From: Paenibacillus jilunlii
GTDB taxonomy: Bacteria > Bacillota > Bacilli > Paenibacillales > Paenibacillaceae
NCBI RefSeq assembly: GCF_900102965.1
Contig: NZ_FNGM01000003.1
Span: forward strand, 419,100-483,099
Length of the DNA: 64,000 nucleotides
Reading direction: 5' to 3'
Part shown: positions 1 to 8,250 of the stretch, piece by piece
Position numbering within the stretch: position 1 is the stretch's first letter
Layout: every line of letters begins with the position of its first letter
Made by a program: the position numbers and the translations under genes
Notes under the pieces: generated by a model
Seen by the model: the letters and a program-made list of their open reading frames with translations, nothing else
Databases searched by the model: none
What the model was told of the DNA's origin: nothing

Positions 1-171
1 GGAATCAGAGGTACTTTTACCTCTCATTTGGCGCAGCGGATGATCAGGTTGCTTAGCCAGTTCAAAAAAACCATGCTTATAGTACTTTTGAGTCATCAAA
101 AAATATGCCGGTTGGGTGAGAATATAGGCAATAGGCGGATTGACTTGAGTTCATAGAGAGGGGCTGCCTCA
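1..171. other. Left edge, no identified gene
   Basis: The first 171 bases hold no gene I can name. The plus strand is open in frame 1 from the edge to a TAG at 151-153, so this may be the last ~50 codons of a gene starting outside the window. The minus strand is also open from an ATG at 96 to the edge, without a convincing ribosome-binding site. The two readings exclude each other and I recognise neither protein. The bases just before 172 (GAGAGGGG) serve the next gene. Confidence 0.3.
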
Positions 172-1068
172 ATGGAGCAGGAACGGCGTTATTCCACACT
201 GATTGCGGACCAATTCCCGGAATTGAACATTCGAACTGTGGAGTCGCTTGGCGAAGGCTACCGGAATTATGCGATACTTGTGAACGGGGAATGGGTATTT
301 CGTTTTCCGAAGAGTCAGCAAGGTGCGGATGAATTGAACAAGGAAATGCATTTGCTGCCTCTGTTGGCCGGGCGCGTCAAGGTCGGGATTCCGAAGTTTG
401 TATACAGAGGAACACAGGAGGATGGACGCCCCTTTGCAGGCTACCGGAAGGTCGAGGGTGAAATCCTGGGGGAAGACGGAATCGCCTCCGTCTCCGATTA
501 CGCAAGAGAGCGGCTGGCGATACAGCTTGGGGATTTCTTGAATGACCTGAACGCATGCCCGGTTGAAACGGCTATTCAGGCCGGTGTCCCCGTACAACAG
601 CTTGCGAATGAAATCCATTTGTTGAAGGCTGCTGCGGAGAGGCAGGTTTTTCCTCATATTGAACCGTCTTGGCGCGAATATCTCAACCGGCGGTTTCAAG
701 CCTATCTGGAAGATTCAGCATATACCCGATATATACCGGCGCTGATTCACGCCGATTTGTCGCCGGATCACTTTTTGACGGATTGTCATCGGTCCGTACT
801 TACAGGGATTATCGATTTCGGTGACGCTGCGATAAGTGACCCCGATTACGATTACTTGTATTTGCTGGAGGATTGCGGCGCGGCATTTACTCGTCAAGTG
901 ATGGCGCATAAAGGCGAGACTGGCCTCGACGCCCGAATGCGAAAAATCTCGTTGTTCGTGACATTCGATCAGGTCCGCTATCTGTTGGAGGGCTTGGAGT
1001 CCAAGGACCCGGATTGGATTCAGGAAGGGTTTGAGTCAGTGGAACAGGATATGCGAATCAATCGGTAG
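172..1068 (+). CDS. APH-family phosphotransferase (aminoglycoside/macrolide kinase-like)
   Basis: The 298-residue protein has the aminoglycoside phosphotransferase fold signature. The catalytic-loop-like segment is HADLSPDHFLTD near residue 195, with the metal-binding IDFGDA about 20 residues later, followed by the Asp/Tyr-rich SDPDYDYLYL stretch typical of APH(2'')-like and related small-molecule kinases. The N-terminal lobe contains VESLGEGYRNYAILV, the nucleotide-binding loop. A GAGAGGGG ribosome-binding site lies 8 bases before the ATG and an intrinsic terminator follows the stop, so it is probably a single-gene unit. The substrate cannot be read from sequence; many chromosomal relatives do not confer resistance. 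Confidence 0.85.
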   Translation: MEQERRYSTLIADQFPELNIRTVESLGEGYRNYAILVNGEWVFRFPKSQQGADELNKEMHLLPLLAGRVKVGIPKFVYRGTQEDGRPFAGYRKVEGEILGEDGIASVSDYARERLAIQLGDFLNDLNACPVETAIQAGVPVQQLANEIHLLKAAAERQVFPHIEPSWREYLNRRFQAYLEDSAYTRYIPALIHADLSPDHFLTDCHRSVLTGIIDFGDAAISDPDYDYLYLLEDCGAAFTRQVMAHKGETGLDARMRKISLFVTFDQVRYLLEGLESKDPDWIQEGFESVEQDMRINR

Positions 1069-1070
1069 AA

Positions 1071-1094
1071 GCAGCCGGGGACGGCTGTTTTTTG
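1071..1094 (+). terminator. Intrinsic terminator after the phosphotransferase gene
   Basis: A CAGCCG/CGGCTG stem with a four-base loop is followed by six T residues, 3 bases after the stop codon. Confidence 0.85.
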
Positions 1095-1248
1095 TTGCGA
1101 AAGAAATCCCCTGTTAAACCGCTTTGGAATTACAGGTTATTATCGGTTAGCCATCGTCTCCTGCGATTAAGTCATGTATTCTATGATTCTTTATGAAGCA
1201 TATAGGGTATTATACTAGGTAAATTAATTCCGAAAGGGGATTCTAACG

Positions 1249-1488
1249 ATGGCAAAGGAAACTGAACTAACCTCCTTCTCTAGCCGTGAAGAGCGTGAAG
1301 AAATAGGCCGCCGGGCGAATGCCGGCTTCGCCCGTGTGGAACGGACAGAAGCTGCAGCAAACGCCGGCGGCATCCCGACAGGACCTGTGGCACAAGAGCT
1401 CTCAGAAGAAGAAATCCGCCGGAGAGTAGGCTCCGGTAATTTTGAAGCAGCGAAAAACGACCTGCAAACCGGATCAATCAATAGTTAG
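1249..1488 (+). CDS. Small hydrophilic hypothetical protein
   Basis: This encodes 79 residues with no membrane segment or signal peptide. It is rich in Glu, Arg and Ala, with a central Ala/Gly stretch and an acidic ELSEEEIRRRVGSG segment. The ATG has a good AAAGGGG site 9 bases upstream, and AT-rich promoter-like DNA with a TATACT hexamer near 1213 precedes it, so it is probably real. It is convergent with moaA, with only 7 bases between stop codons. I do not recognise the family. Confidence 0.6.
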   Translation: MAKETELTSFSSREEREEIGRRANAGFARVERTEAAANAGGIPTGPVAQELSEEEIRRRVGSGNFEAAKNDLQTGSINS

Positions 1489-1495
1489 TGCACGC

Positions 1496-2512
1496 TTATC
1501 CGCCTATATAGGACATGCTTATCTTTTTCCGGTCAGCTGCCGTGTGCTCCTGACGCTCATCGGAATACCGGTCCGTACGTTTCTCCCAGACGTCTTTGAT
1601 CACGTTCAATAGTCTGCTGTCATCAGCACCGCTGCGAAGCAGTGCCCGCAGATCCATACCGCCCGAGGCAAAGAGACAAGTGTAGAATTTACCGTCAGAG
1701 GACAACCGGGCCCGGGTGCAGGATGAGCAGAAGGATTCTGATACCGAAGTAATAAACCCGATCTCTGCATCACTGTTTTTGTAACGATAGCGCTGTGCGA
1801 CTTCCCCATAGAAATCCTGCTCCAAAAACTCCAACTCATAAACATCCCGGAGGTTTTGGAGTATTTCCTTTTTGGTAACCACTTTTGCCAAGCTCCAGCC
1901 ATTGTCATTGCCGGCATCCATGAACTCAATGAAGCGGAGGGTGATTTGGCGTTCCTTAAAATATGCTGCCATCGGCAGGATTTCCGATTCATTTACCCCT
2001 TTTTGAACCACCATATTGACCTTGACCTCAAAACCAAGCTCGCGGGCCTGATCGATATGTTTCAGGATAAGAGAAGGCTTAAGCCCTCTTCCATTCATTT
2101 GTCCGAAGATCTCCGGATGCAGCGCGTCCAGACTGATGTTTAACCGCCGCAATCCTGCTGCGTACAGTTCTTTAGCCTGCTGCCCCAGTAAAACGCCGTT
2201 CGTCGTCAGCCCTATGTCCTCCACCCCGCTAAGCGACAGGATTCCTGCCACAAGCTCGGGAAGATCTTTCCTCAGCAGCGGCTCTCCTCCGGTCAGACGG
2301 ATTTTGACAACCCCTAAGGATACAAACAGCTTGGTCAACCGCAGAATTTCAGCAAAGGACAACATCTCCCGGGCCGGCAAAAAGGCGTAATCCTCACCGA
2401 ATATTTCCTTCGGCATGCAGTAGGTGCAGCGGAAATTGCAACGGTCTGTCAGGGAAATCCTCAAGTCACGGATGGGCCGCTTTAGCTGATCCTGTATGGG
2501 TGTAGTATTCAT
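1496..2512 (-). CDS. moaA: GTP 3',8-cyclase MoaA (molybdenum cofactor biosynthesis)
   Basis: MoaA is the radical-SAM enzyme that starts molybdopterin synthesis from GTP. The radical-SAM cluster motif is [10 protein letters not shown] near residues 24-33, followed by the [12 protein letters not shown]-binding motif. The C-terminal [4Fe-4S] cysteines appear as [12 protein letters not shown] with a further Cys (FYTCLFA) downstream. I start at 2512 because GGGAGGGG precedes that ATG; the longer reading overlaps narK. The 338 residues fit the family. It follows narK by under 40 bases, so it is probably co-transcribed and supplies cofactor for NarG. No other moa, moe or mob gene is in the window. 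Confidence 0.95.
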   Translation of the reverse strand: MNTTPIQDQLKRPIRDLRISLTDRCNFRCTYCMPKEIFGEDYAFLPAREMLSFAEILRLTKLFVSLGVVKIRLTGGEPLLRKDLPELVAGILSLSGVEDIGLTTNGVLLGQQAKELYAAGLRRLNISLDALHPEIFGQMNGRGLKPSLILKHIDQARELGFEVKVNMVVQKGVNESEILPMAAYFKERQITLRFIEFMDAGNDNGWSLAKVVTKKEILQNLRDVYELEFLEQDFYGEVAQRYRYKNSDAEIGFITSVSESFCSSCTRARLSSDGKFYTCLFASGGMDLRALLRSGADDSRLLNVIKDVWEKRTDRYSDERQEHTAADRKKISMSYIGG

Positions 2513-2549
2513 GCGCCCCTCCCTCCCCTTTGCATGTGAATGCCTCTCT

Positions 2550-4040
2550 TTACTTCTGCGTAATATCGCTGAATGTACCGACATAACGGATGTCTACCCC
2601 TGTCTCATCCTTGACGGCACTGATATTCAAAAGCTGCAGATACTCTTCACCATTTTTCCTTCTGTTCCAAATCTCTCCCTGCCATACACCCTTTGCCCGG
2701 ATCTCGCTCCACATGCTGCGGTAGAAATCCTTGGATTGCCTGCCAGACTTCAGTACGTTTGGCTGTTTGCCGAGCACTTCCGCTTCTGTGAAGCCGGTAA
2801 GCCTCGTAAATGCTGGATTGACGCTCTTAATGACCCCCGCCGCATCCGTTACCAGAATTCCCTGGGCTGTGGAGTTGAACACTTCAGCAGTAAGCGCCAG
2901 CCGGTCATGATAATAGAGCCATATCACAAGCACAAGACTGGCCAATGCCACTTGCGATAGCAGCATGAACCCGATTGAATATTGGCCTGTGATTGAAAAA
3001 ATAATCGAGAGCATAATCGGCGGGAAAAAGCCGCCAAGTCCGCCCATCATGGAGACAATTCCGTTGGCAATCCCTGCCTGCTTATTGAAATAGAACGGAA
3101 CTAATTTGAAAATCACTCCATTCCCTATACCCGCACTCACAGCAATAGCCAAACACCCTACCGTATAAAGCCCGATGGACGGCAGAAAAGCCAGAAGGAT
3201 CGCTGCAACGGTATAGATGCTGAATGTTCCGATCAGCAGAACCAAAGGCTGGAATTTATCTGCGAGCCAGCCGCCGACGGGCCGGAAAAACGTGGCAACC
3301 GCAATAAAACCGGCTGTCCGCATGCCTGCATCCACCTTTTCCAGTCCGAAATTAGAAACGAGAAAGTTGGGCAAATAAATCGTGAATGCCACGAATGATC
3401 CGAATGTAATGAAATAGAAGAGTGAGAACAGCCACAGCTTCTCATTTTTAGCAACACCCTTGATCTGTTCTATAATCGGTGTTTTCACCTTCGGTTCATG
3501 ACGGTCTCCGAAAAAGAAATTCAGGACAATAAACACCAGCAGAAGAATCAGATACAGCTTTACCGCTGTTGCCCAGCCGTAATGTGCGGCAATGATCGGT
3601 GCCGTAAATGTAGTGAGGGCTGTGCCAAGATTCCCGACGCCGTAAATCCCGTTAACGAACCCATGCTTTTCTTTCGGAAAATACTTGGGCAGTGAGGTAA
3701 CCCCTACCGAAAAAACAGCTCCGCCAATACCAAGAAACAAACCGCCGATAATCAAGTCTGTATACGTGGACGCTTCACTAATATAGAATACCGGAAACAG
3801 CAGCAGCACGAAGCTGACGAGAAAGATGATACGCGCCCCGAAAATATTCGCATAATAGCCAATCGGTATTCGAAGTATGGAACCAAGCACTACGGGAATC
3901 GCCGTAACCATTGCCAGTTTTCCCGCCGGAATGTGAATATCCTCGGAAATAAAAGGCATCAGAGAGGAAATGATTACCCATACCATGAAGCCAACAATCA
4001 AGTTCAATGTTTGTAACGGCAATTGCAATTTTTTAATCAT
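2550..4040 (-). CDS. narK: NarK-type nitrate/nitrite MFS transporter fused to a PAS domain
   Basis: Residues 1 to about 375 form a 12-helix major facilitator of the nitrate/nitrite porter family, with the Gly-rich signatures [16 protein letters not shown] and [13 protein letters not shown] and the motif [12 protein letters not shown]. After a last helix ([13 protein letters not shown]), residues from about 388 to 496 form a PAS domain: [12 protein letters not shown], then [10 protein letters not shown], then [10 protein letters not shown] and the closing [11 protein letters not shown]. Ordinary NarK proteins of about 390-400 residues end before this. The start at 4040 has AAAGGTGA 5 bases upstream. 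The role is nitrate import and/or nitrite export; the PAS domain implies a sensing or gating function, which is inference. Confidence 0.9.
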   Translation of the reverse strand: MIKKLQLPLQTLNLIVGFMVWVIISSLMPFISEDIHIPAGKLAMVTAIPVVLGSILRIPIGYYANIFGARIIFLVSFVLLLFPVFYISEASTYTDLIIGGLFLGIGGAVFSVGVTSLPKYFPKEKHGFVNGIYGVGNLGTALTTFTAPIIAAHYGWATAVKLYLILLLVFIVLNFFFGDRHEPKVKTPIIEQIKGVAKNEKLWLFSLFYFITFGSFVAFTIYLPNFLVSNFGLEKVDAGMRTAGFIAVATFFRPVGGWLADKFQPLVLLIGTFSIYTVAAILLAFLPSIGLYTVGCLAIAVSAGIGNGVIFKLVPFYFNKQAGIANGIVSMMGGLGGFFPPIMLSIIFSITGQYSIGFMLLSQVALASLVLVIWLYYHDRLALTAEVFNSTAQGILVTDAAGVIKSVNPAFTRLTGFTEAEVLGKQPNVLKSGRQSKDFYRSMWSEIRAKGVWQGEIWNRRKNGEEYLQLLNISAVKDETGVDIRYVGTFSDITQK

Positions 4041-4098
4041 ATAACTCACCTTTTCCGCCAGTTTTGTCTGCTGAATGTCTTCTTCACTTCCTGTCCTT

Positions 4099-4143
4099 AT
4101 TGTATCTGTCCATACTCAATCTGAGATATAGGGGAGTACCCTT
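4099..4143 (-). promoter_or_regulatory. Candidate narK promoter with NreC-like half sites
   Basis: Reading leftward, TACAAT at 4104-4099 can serve as the -10 element. TAGGG at 4129-4133 followed five bases later by CCCTT (to 4143) is an imperfect version of the NreC dyad and would sit near -44. Confidence 0.4.
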
Positions 4144-4150
4144 TCCCTTA

Positions 4151-4164
4151 GAGGGGAATCCCTA
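4151..4164. promoter_or_regulatory. NreC-box-like dyad upstream of narK
   Basis: GAGGG-GAAT-CCCTA differs at one base from the TAGGG-N4-CCCTA sequence described for staphylococcal NreC. It lies about 110 bases before the narK start, near -65 of the proposed promoter. Confidence 0.55.
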
Positions 4165-4174
4165 TTTTACACAA

Positions 4175-4215
4175 AAACGGCTTCCCCGTCCCCGATAAGG
4201 ACAGTGAAGCCGTTT
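4175..4215 (-). terminator. Intrinsic terminator after the hemerythrin gene
   Basis: A perfect 10-bp stem (GAAGCCGTTT pairing with AAACGGCTTC) is followed leftward by TTTTTGTGT. It starts 4 bases after the stop of the leftward hemerythrin gene and separates the nar-nre operon from narK. Confidence 0.85.
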
Positions 4216-4218
4216 GGA

Positions 4219-4752
4219 TTATTGAGTGATAAGGGTATTCATCCTGGAATACAGCCGCCTTGCATCCGGTTCGCTCAGCTGGCTTTCCGCCATTGGAAAG
4301 ATGACGGTCTCTTCTTTTACAAAATGCACGGTTAACACTTCAAAAGCCTCTCCTGCATCTCTTACTGCGGAAGCAATCTTTGGCAGGGGCATAAGATCAA
4401 TATCCCCTTCCGTATAATGAAGAAAATGTCCGAGGTATCCGTCAATCTCGGCATGTTCCTGCTGAATCCCGACCAGCGGCCCTTGTTCAAAGCCGATATA
4501 GGTTCCCAGCAGCGGAAAAAAGTGTGCTTCCTCTTTTTGCATATGTTTATCCAGCGGAACTTTGAAATCAAGAATAAGCCTGCGCAATTCCTTGACCCTC
4601 CGCCGGCTTTCTTCCAAACTTAGCTGCTTCTCCTGTTCAAAGGAGAGAACAATGGCATGCCACTCTCCCATTAGGAATGATAAATAGCAATGCTCGTTCT
4701 CAAGAATACGCATGGCTGGTGAAACAAAACGCAGCCCGGAAGGATTCGGCAT
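4219..4752 (-). CDS. Hemerythrin-domain protein (nar-nre operon)
   Basis: The 177-residue protein matches the hemerythrin cation-binding fold, a four-helix bundle holding a di-iron site. Candidate ligands, in order, are the N-terminal ENEHCYLSF and GEWHAI histidines, HMQKEEAHFFP near residue 92, QQEHAEID near 120 and HFVKEETVIFP near 150. The start has GGAGG 6 bases upstream. It closes the narGHJI-nreABC operon and is followed by a terminator. Operon position suggests a role in sensing or repairing NO or O2 damage during nitrate respiration, like the YtfE/ScdA class; this is inferred from context. Confidence 0.85.
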   Translation of the reverse strand: MPNPSGLRFVSPAMRILENEHCYLSFLMGEWHAIVLSFEQEKQLSLEESRRRVKELRRLILDFKVPLDKHMQKEEAHFFPLLGTYIGFEQGPLVGIQQEHAEIDGYLGHFLHYTEGDIDLMPLPKIASAVRDAGEAFEVLTVHFVKEETVIFPMAESQLSEPDARRLYSRMNTLITQ

Positions 4753-4771
4753 GGTGTACCTCCATTCAGCA

Positions 4772-5419
4772 CTAGAAATCCAGCAGCTTTTTTTTCAAGG
4801 CATATTCGACCAGCTCCGGCCGGCTTTTCAGGTTTAATTTCTCCATGATTTTGGATTTATGGGCCTCCACAGTTTTCACAGAGATGAACAGCCTTTCCGC
4901 GATCTCTTTGTTGCCGTAACCCTTAGCGATCAGCGGCAATATTTCCAGCTCCCGCTTAGAGAGCAGCTCAAACAAATCTTCTGTCGAGGCCGTTTTGTCC
5001 TTCTTGATAAATTCACGCACCAGAGAGGTTGCCATCTTGGGATGAATATAGGTGCCTCCCTCATAAATGGTGCGGATGGCAAGCAACAGTTCCTCATCAG
5101 GTGCACTTTTCAGCACATATCCGGACGCTCCGTTCTTCAGGACATGAAACAAATATTCTTCATCATCATGCATGGTCAGGATCAAGATTTTGGTGTCGGG
5201 ATAATCCTCTTTGATTTTACCTGTGGCGATCAGCCCGCTTTCTCCAGGGGGCATGCTAAGATCCATGATCAGAATATCCGGTCTCCGTTTCGCTACCATG
5301 GCATATGCCTCAATACCGTCTGCCGCCGCTCCAATGACTTCGATGTCGTCCTGAAAGTTCAGAATCATGGAGAACCCGCTGCGCACCATGGCGTGGTCGT
5401 CTGCGATAACGATCTTCAT
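4772..5419 (-). CDS. nreC: NreC, NarL/LuxR-family response regulator
   Basis: This is the output regulator of the NreABC oxygen/nitrate system. The receiver domain begins [13 protein letters not shown], has the phospho-acceptor in ILIMDLSMP (about residue 54) and the switch Thr in ILILTMHD. The C-terminal LuxR-type helix-turn-helix reads [20 protein letters not shown] to [17 protein letters not shown] start at 5419 rather than at an upstream in-frame ATG because residues then match the canonical receiver start and the gene follows nreB by a few bases. Dyads resembling its known target occur before narG, narK and the second hemerythrin gene. Confidence 0.93.
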   Translation of the reverse strand: MKIVIADDHAMVRSGFSMILNFQDDIEVIGAAADGIEAYAMVAKRRPDILIMDLSMPPGESGLIATGKIKEDYPDTKILILTMHDDEEYLFHVLKNGASGYVLKSAPDEELLLAIRTIYEGGTYIHPKMATSLVREFIKKDKTASTEDLFELLSKRELEILPLIAKGYGNKEIAERLFISVKTVEAHKSKIMEKLNLKSRPELVEYALKKKLLDF

Positions 5420-5426
5420 CCGGGGA

Positions 5427-6497
5427 TCATTCCTTTCCATTTCCATCTGCAACAGGGACTTGAACGATGATTGTGGTTCCCATTCCCGGTTGTGTTCTTA
5501 TGCTGAAGCTGCCTCCTACTAATTCTGCACGCTCCTGCATACCGTATAGGCCCAGTCCGGTTCCGTCCGGCTCATCACCCAGGTGGAATCCGACACCATT
5601 ATCTTCGATCGTGAGCTTCAGCATCCGGTCCTGCTCAGTAAGCTTTACTTGAACCAGATCTACCTGGGCATATTTCAAGGCATTAAGCACGGCTTCCTGA
5701 CAAACCCGATAGATCACCGTTTCGATTTCACTGCCATACCGGTTCTCAGAAAGATCGGATTCGAACTCAATCATTAGCCCATAGAGTTGCTCCATCCGCT
5801 TAAAGTGCGAGCGGAACGCTGCTTCCAATCCGAAATCATCAAGAGCAGCCGGACGAAGCTCCACAGAGAGATTGCGGATGTCACTTAAGAGCCTTGTCAT
5901 GGATACTTCCGTTTGTTTTACCTTTTTGAGCAGCTCTTCATCTCTAGTCATATATTTAAGCACCCGCAGATCGACTACAGCACTCATAAGCTCCTGGGCA
6001 ACGCTGTCGTGCAGCTCCCGGGAGATCCGTTTCCGTTCGTTCTCCTGGGCTTCGATAACATGCTTCATCATTTTATTCTGATAAAATTTCTCCTGCGTCT
6101 TGAACTGCCTGGTGAGATCCCTCAGCATAAGCACCCGTATTCCATTCTCTGAATCGATGGTATGAAAGCTGGCTGCAAAAGGGATAATCCCTTTGTATTT
6201 GGTCTCAAGATAGACCTGATAGGAGGTAAAGTCCTCAGATTCCGGCACATGAAAAAAACAATTGAGACAGGTGCGCAGCTCCAGGTCGCTGGTATATCCT
6301 CTGCAAGTGCTGCATAGGGCAAGGGAATTCCCTTGCTCCAGCTGCTTCAGAAAGTCGCTGTCAACAATATGGGCGGCTGCCGGATTCATCGCCAGCGTTC
6401 TTCCTTCACTGTCAAAAAAGAAAATAGCCTCCGTACTGTTCTCAAACAGCTTCAGCATCAGCATATTTAATGAATCCATCCCGGCTCGCAGCTTCAA
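5427..6497 (-). CDS. nreB: NreB, oxygen-sensing [4Fe-4S] sensor histidine kinase
   Basis: A soluble kinase of about 356 residues. The N-terminal PAS domain carries [19 protein letters not shown] near residues 57-75, which is exactly the C-x2-C-x11-C-x2-C spacing that binds the O2-labile cluster in NreB. The HisKA_3 dimerisation helix [14 protein letters not shown] holds the phospho-accepting His near residue 164, and the HATPase domain has [10 protein letters not shown] and EDNGVGF followed by GTGLGLYGM. The start is probably the TTG overlapping the nreA stop; an ATG six codons later lacks an obvious ribosome-binding site. Under anoxia it should phosphorylate NreC. Confidence 0.95.
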   Translation of the reverse strand: MKLRAGMDSLNMLMLKLFENSTEAIFFFDSEGRTLAMNPAAAHIVDSDFLKQLEQGNSLALCSTCRGYTSDLELRTCLNCFFHVPESEDFTSYQVYLETKYKGIIPFAASFHTIDSENGIRVLMLRDLTRQFKTQEKFYQNKMMKHVIEAQENERKRISRELHDSVAQELMSAVVDLRVLKYMTRDEELLKKVKQTEVSMTRLLSDIRNLSVELRPAALDDFGLEAAFRSHFKRMEQLYGLMIEFESDLSENRYGSEIETVIYRVCQEAVLNALKYAQVDLVQVKLTEQDRMLKLTIEDNGVGFHLGDEPDGTGLGLYGMQERAELVGGSFSIRTQPGMGTTIIVQVPVADGNGKE

Positions 6498-6952
6498 CTC
6501 AGCAACAGTTCCTTTCCGTTCAAGTCTCCGATTCCGTGGCGTGCCGTATTTTGCAGCTCACGAAGCATCGTTTCATTCACCTGCCGGTCTCCTCTGAATC
6601 CGCCGAGAAGGACCCCGGCCACGCGGGCGTCATTCCACAGCGGTACAGCCCCGATGCTGTTTAGCTTCTCTGAATTGACAATCGGATAACTAAACAGCAT
6701 TTCCTGCTTTACCTGTTCTTGTACAGAGTAGAGTAAAAACGGCTTTCCGGTTTTGAATACGATTCCCGCTATGCCTCTTCCGGACTGCAGCACAATCCGC
6801 TTATACCGGGAATTCAAGTTGCCGGAGGCGTATTTCCATCGGATCACATAGTCATATTCCGCAGGGTCAGCAAATGCCAATGACATGAAATCAAACCCTA
6901 GGGCTTGCCGGATTTGGTCAAGCTCCAGCTGGTAATTGACCTGGTTTTTCAT
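6494..6952 (-). CDS. nreA: NreA, GAF-domain nitrate sensor
   Basis: A 152-residue single-domain GAF protein immediately before nreB and overlapping it. In Staphylococcus carnosus NreA binds nitrate and restrains NreB. The GAF core is recognisable: GFDFMSLAFADP, VLQSGRGIAGIVFKTGKPF and SIGAVPLWNDARVAGVLLGG. A GGAGAGGA site precedes the ATG by 4-5 bases. It follows narI by about 50 bases and is probably part of the long nar transcript. Confidence 0.9.
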   Translation of the reverse strand: MKNQVNYQLELDQIRQALGFDFMSLAFADPAEYDYVIRWKYASGNLNSRYKRIVLQSGRGIAGIVFKTGKPFLLYSVQEQVKQEMLFSYPIVNSEKLNSIGAVPLWNDARVAGVLLGGFRGDRQVNETMLRELQNTARHGIGDLNGKELLLS

Positions 6953-7000
6953 CGTTTCCTCTCCTATTGAACAGGGAAAGAAGTTTGGGCTTGCTTTCCT

Positions 7001-7687
7001 TTAATTCGATTTATGCCTTCTATATAGAATATAACTTCTGCCTACATAATTCAACGGAACACTCCATACATGAACAAGCCGGGTAAACGGCCAAAACGCA
7101 AAGATGGCGAAGCCGGACAAGATGTGGATTTTAAAGGATACCGGTACATCTTTCATGAGCGACGGATCGGGACTGAACATAAACAAGCCGCGGAACCATA
7201 CGGAAATCGTCTCCCGGTAATCAAATTCCGGCTGTACTGCATTCGTGACAAGGGTGGAGTACATGCCCATAAATACAATGAACAAAAGCAGGGAATTGAC
7301 AATCAAATCAGAGGCGCTGCTCAGACGGCGGACATTCTTTATTGAAAAACGCCGCGAGGTGAGAATCAGCATGCCGGCAAGTGTTGCCATTCCGAATATG
7401 CCCCCGATGTATACGGCTCCGATATGGTACCAATGCTCGCTAACCCCTATTGCCTCCATCCATGACTTCGGGACCACCAGACCGCCGATATGCCCGAAGA
7501 TGACCGGAATAATCCCGAGGTGAAAAAGAATACTCCCATATTTCAGCTGCTTTTTCTCAATGAATTCGCTGGATTTGGCTGTCCAGTTAAACTGATCTCT
7601 CCGGTAGCGGTAAATATGGCCAACGATAAAAATGGCGAGGCAGATATATGGAAATATGACCCATAAAAATTGATCGAACATATTCAT
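7001..7687 (-). CDS. narI: NarI, respiratory nitrate reductase gamma subunit (cytochrome b)
   Basis: The membrane subunit takes electrons from menaquinol and passes them through two b hemes to NarH. About 228 residues form five membrane helices; His residues in FIVGHIYRYRRD, LFHLGIIPVIFGHIGG and RLVHVWSVPLNYV are the expected heme ligands. The start at 7687 overlaps the narJ stop and has AGGAGG about 10 bases upstream. The C terminus ends in a basic RSYILYRRHK tail. Confidence 0.95.
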   Translation of the reverse strand: MNMFDQFLWVIFPYICLAIFIVGHIYRYRRDQFNWTAKSSEFIEKKQLKYGSILFHLGIIPVIFGHIGGLVVPKSWMEAIGVSEHWYHIGAVYIGGIFGMATLAGMLILTSRRFSIKNVRRLSSASDLIVNSLLLFIVFMGMYSTLVTNAVQPEFDYRETISVWFRGLFMFSPDPSLMKDVPVSFKIHILSGFAIFAFWPFTRLVHVWSVPLNYVGRSYILYRRHKSN

Positions 7688-8250
7688 TGACTGAGAGCCT
7701 CCTGTTCGATGCAAGCTTTGAGTGTTTCCCGCAGTCCTTTTACCAGGTGGAAATACGGGCTTTTATGTTTGTCCAGGGCCTGAAGCAAATGATACGTGCC
7801 ATCTTCAAGAATCGCTGTCAGCATCCGGAAATTCTCCGGCGCAGCCGGGTCTTTCAGCCACTCCGCAGCATACAGGAATTCGCACATGAGCGGCAGGTAA
7901 TCCGGCAGCTCGCCTTCAGGCATTTCAAGACCGTACATTTCATACATTATTTTTAGTTTGGCCAGGATTTGTCCGCGCTCCTTGGCATCCTCGAACTTAA
8001 AATAGGTCATATAAAGGGCACAGTCCCGCTGAAAATCAAAGGTTGCGGCATAGTTCTCCTGAATCTCATCCAAGCTGAAGCTCTGCATGAGTGACCAATA
8101 AGCATGCACATGAGAGTAAGCCGGATGTCCGGCTTCAAATGCCTCTTCCAGAAAGGCCGGATGAAAATCCAGCTTTTCCGGATACATCAGCTGCAGGGCA
8201 AAATAACCGAAGGACTGCTTGAAATTATGGAGCTTGCTTAGATCAATCAC
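7684..8250 (-). CDS. narJ: NarJ, nitrate reductase assembly chaperone
   Basis: NarJ is the cytoplasmic chaperone that inserts the molybdenum cofactor and holds the NarGH complex before membrane docking. I start at a GTG at 8250 because GGAGGG lies 8 bases upstream and the gene then overlaps the end of narH by a few bases; the longer frame only reads through narH. The 188 residues fit the TorD/NarJ helical family. The central YLPLMCEFLYAAEWL segment corresponds to the conserved NarJ core. Confidence 0.92.
   Translation of the reverse strand: MIDLSKLHNFKQSFGYFALQLMYPEKLDFHPAFLEEAFEAGHPAYSHVHAYWSLMQSFSLDEIQENYAATFDFQRDCALYMTYFKFEDAKERGQILAKLKIMYEMYGLEMPEGELPDYLPLMCEFLYAAEWLKDPAAPENFRMLTAILEDGTYHLLQALDKHKSPYFHLVKGLRETLKACIEQEALSQ

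Noticed and set aside
172-1068. Specific aminoglycoside resistance gene
   Set aside because: The fold is clear, but substrate-defining residues cannot be assigned by reading, so no resistance is claimed.
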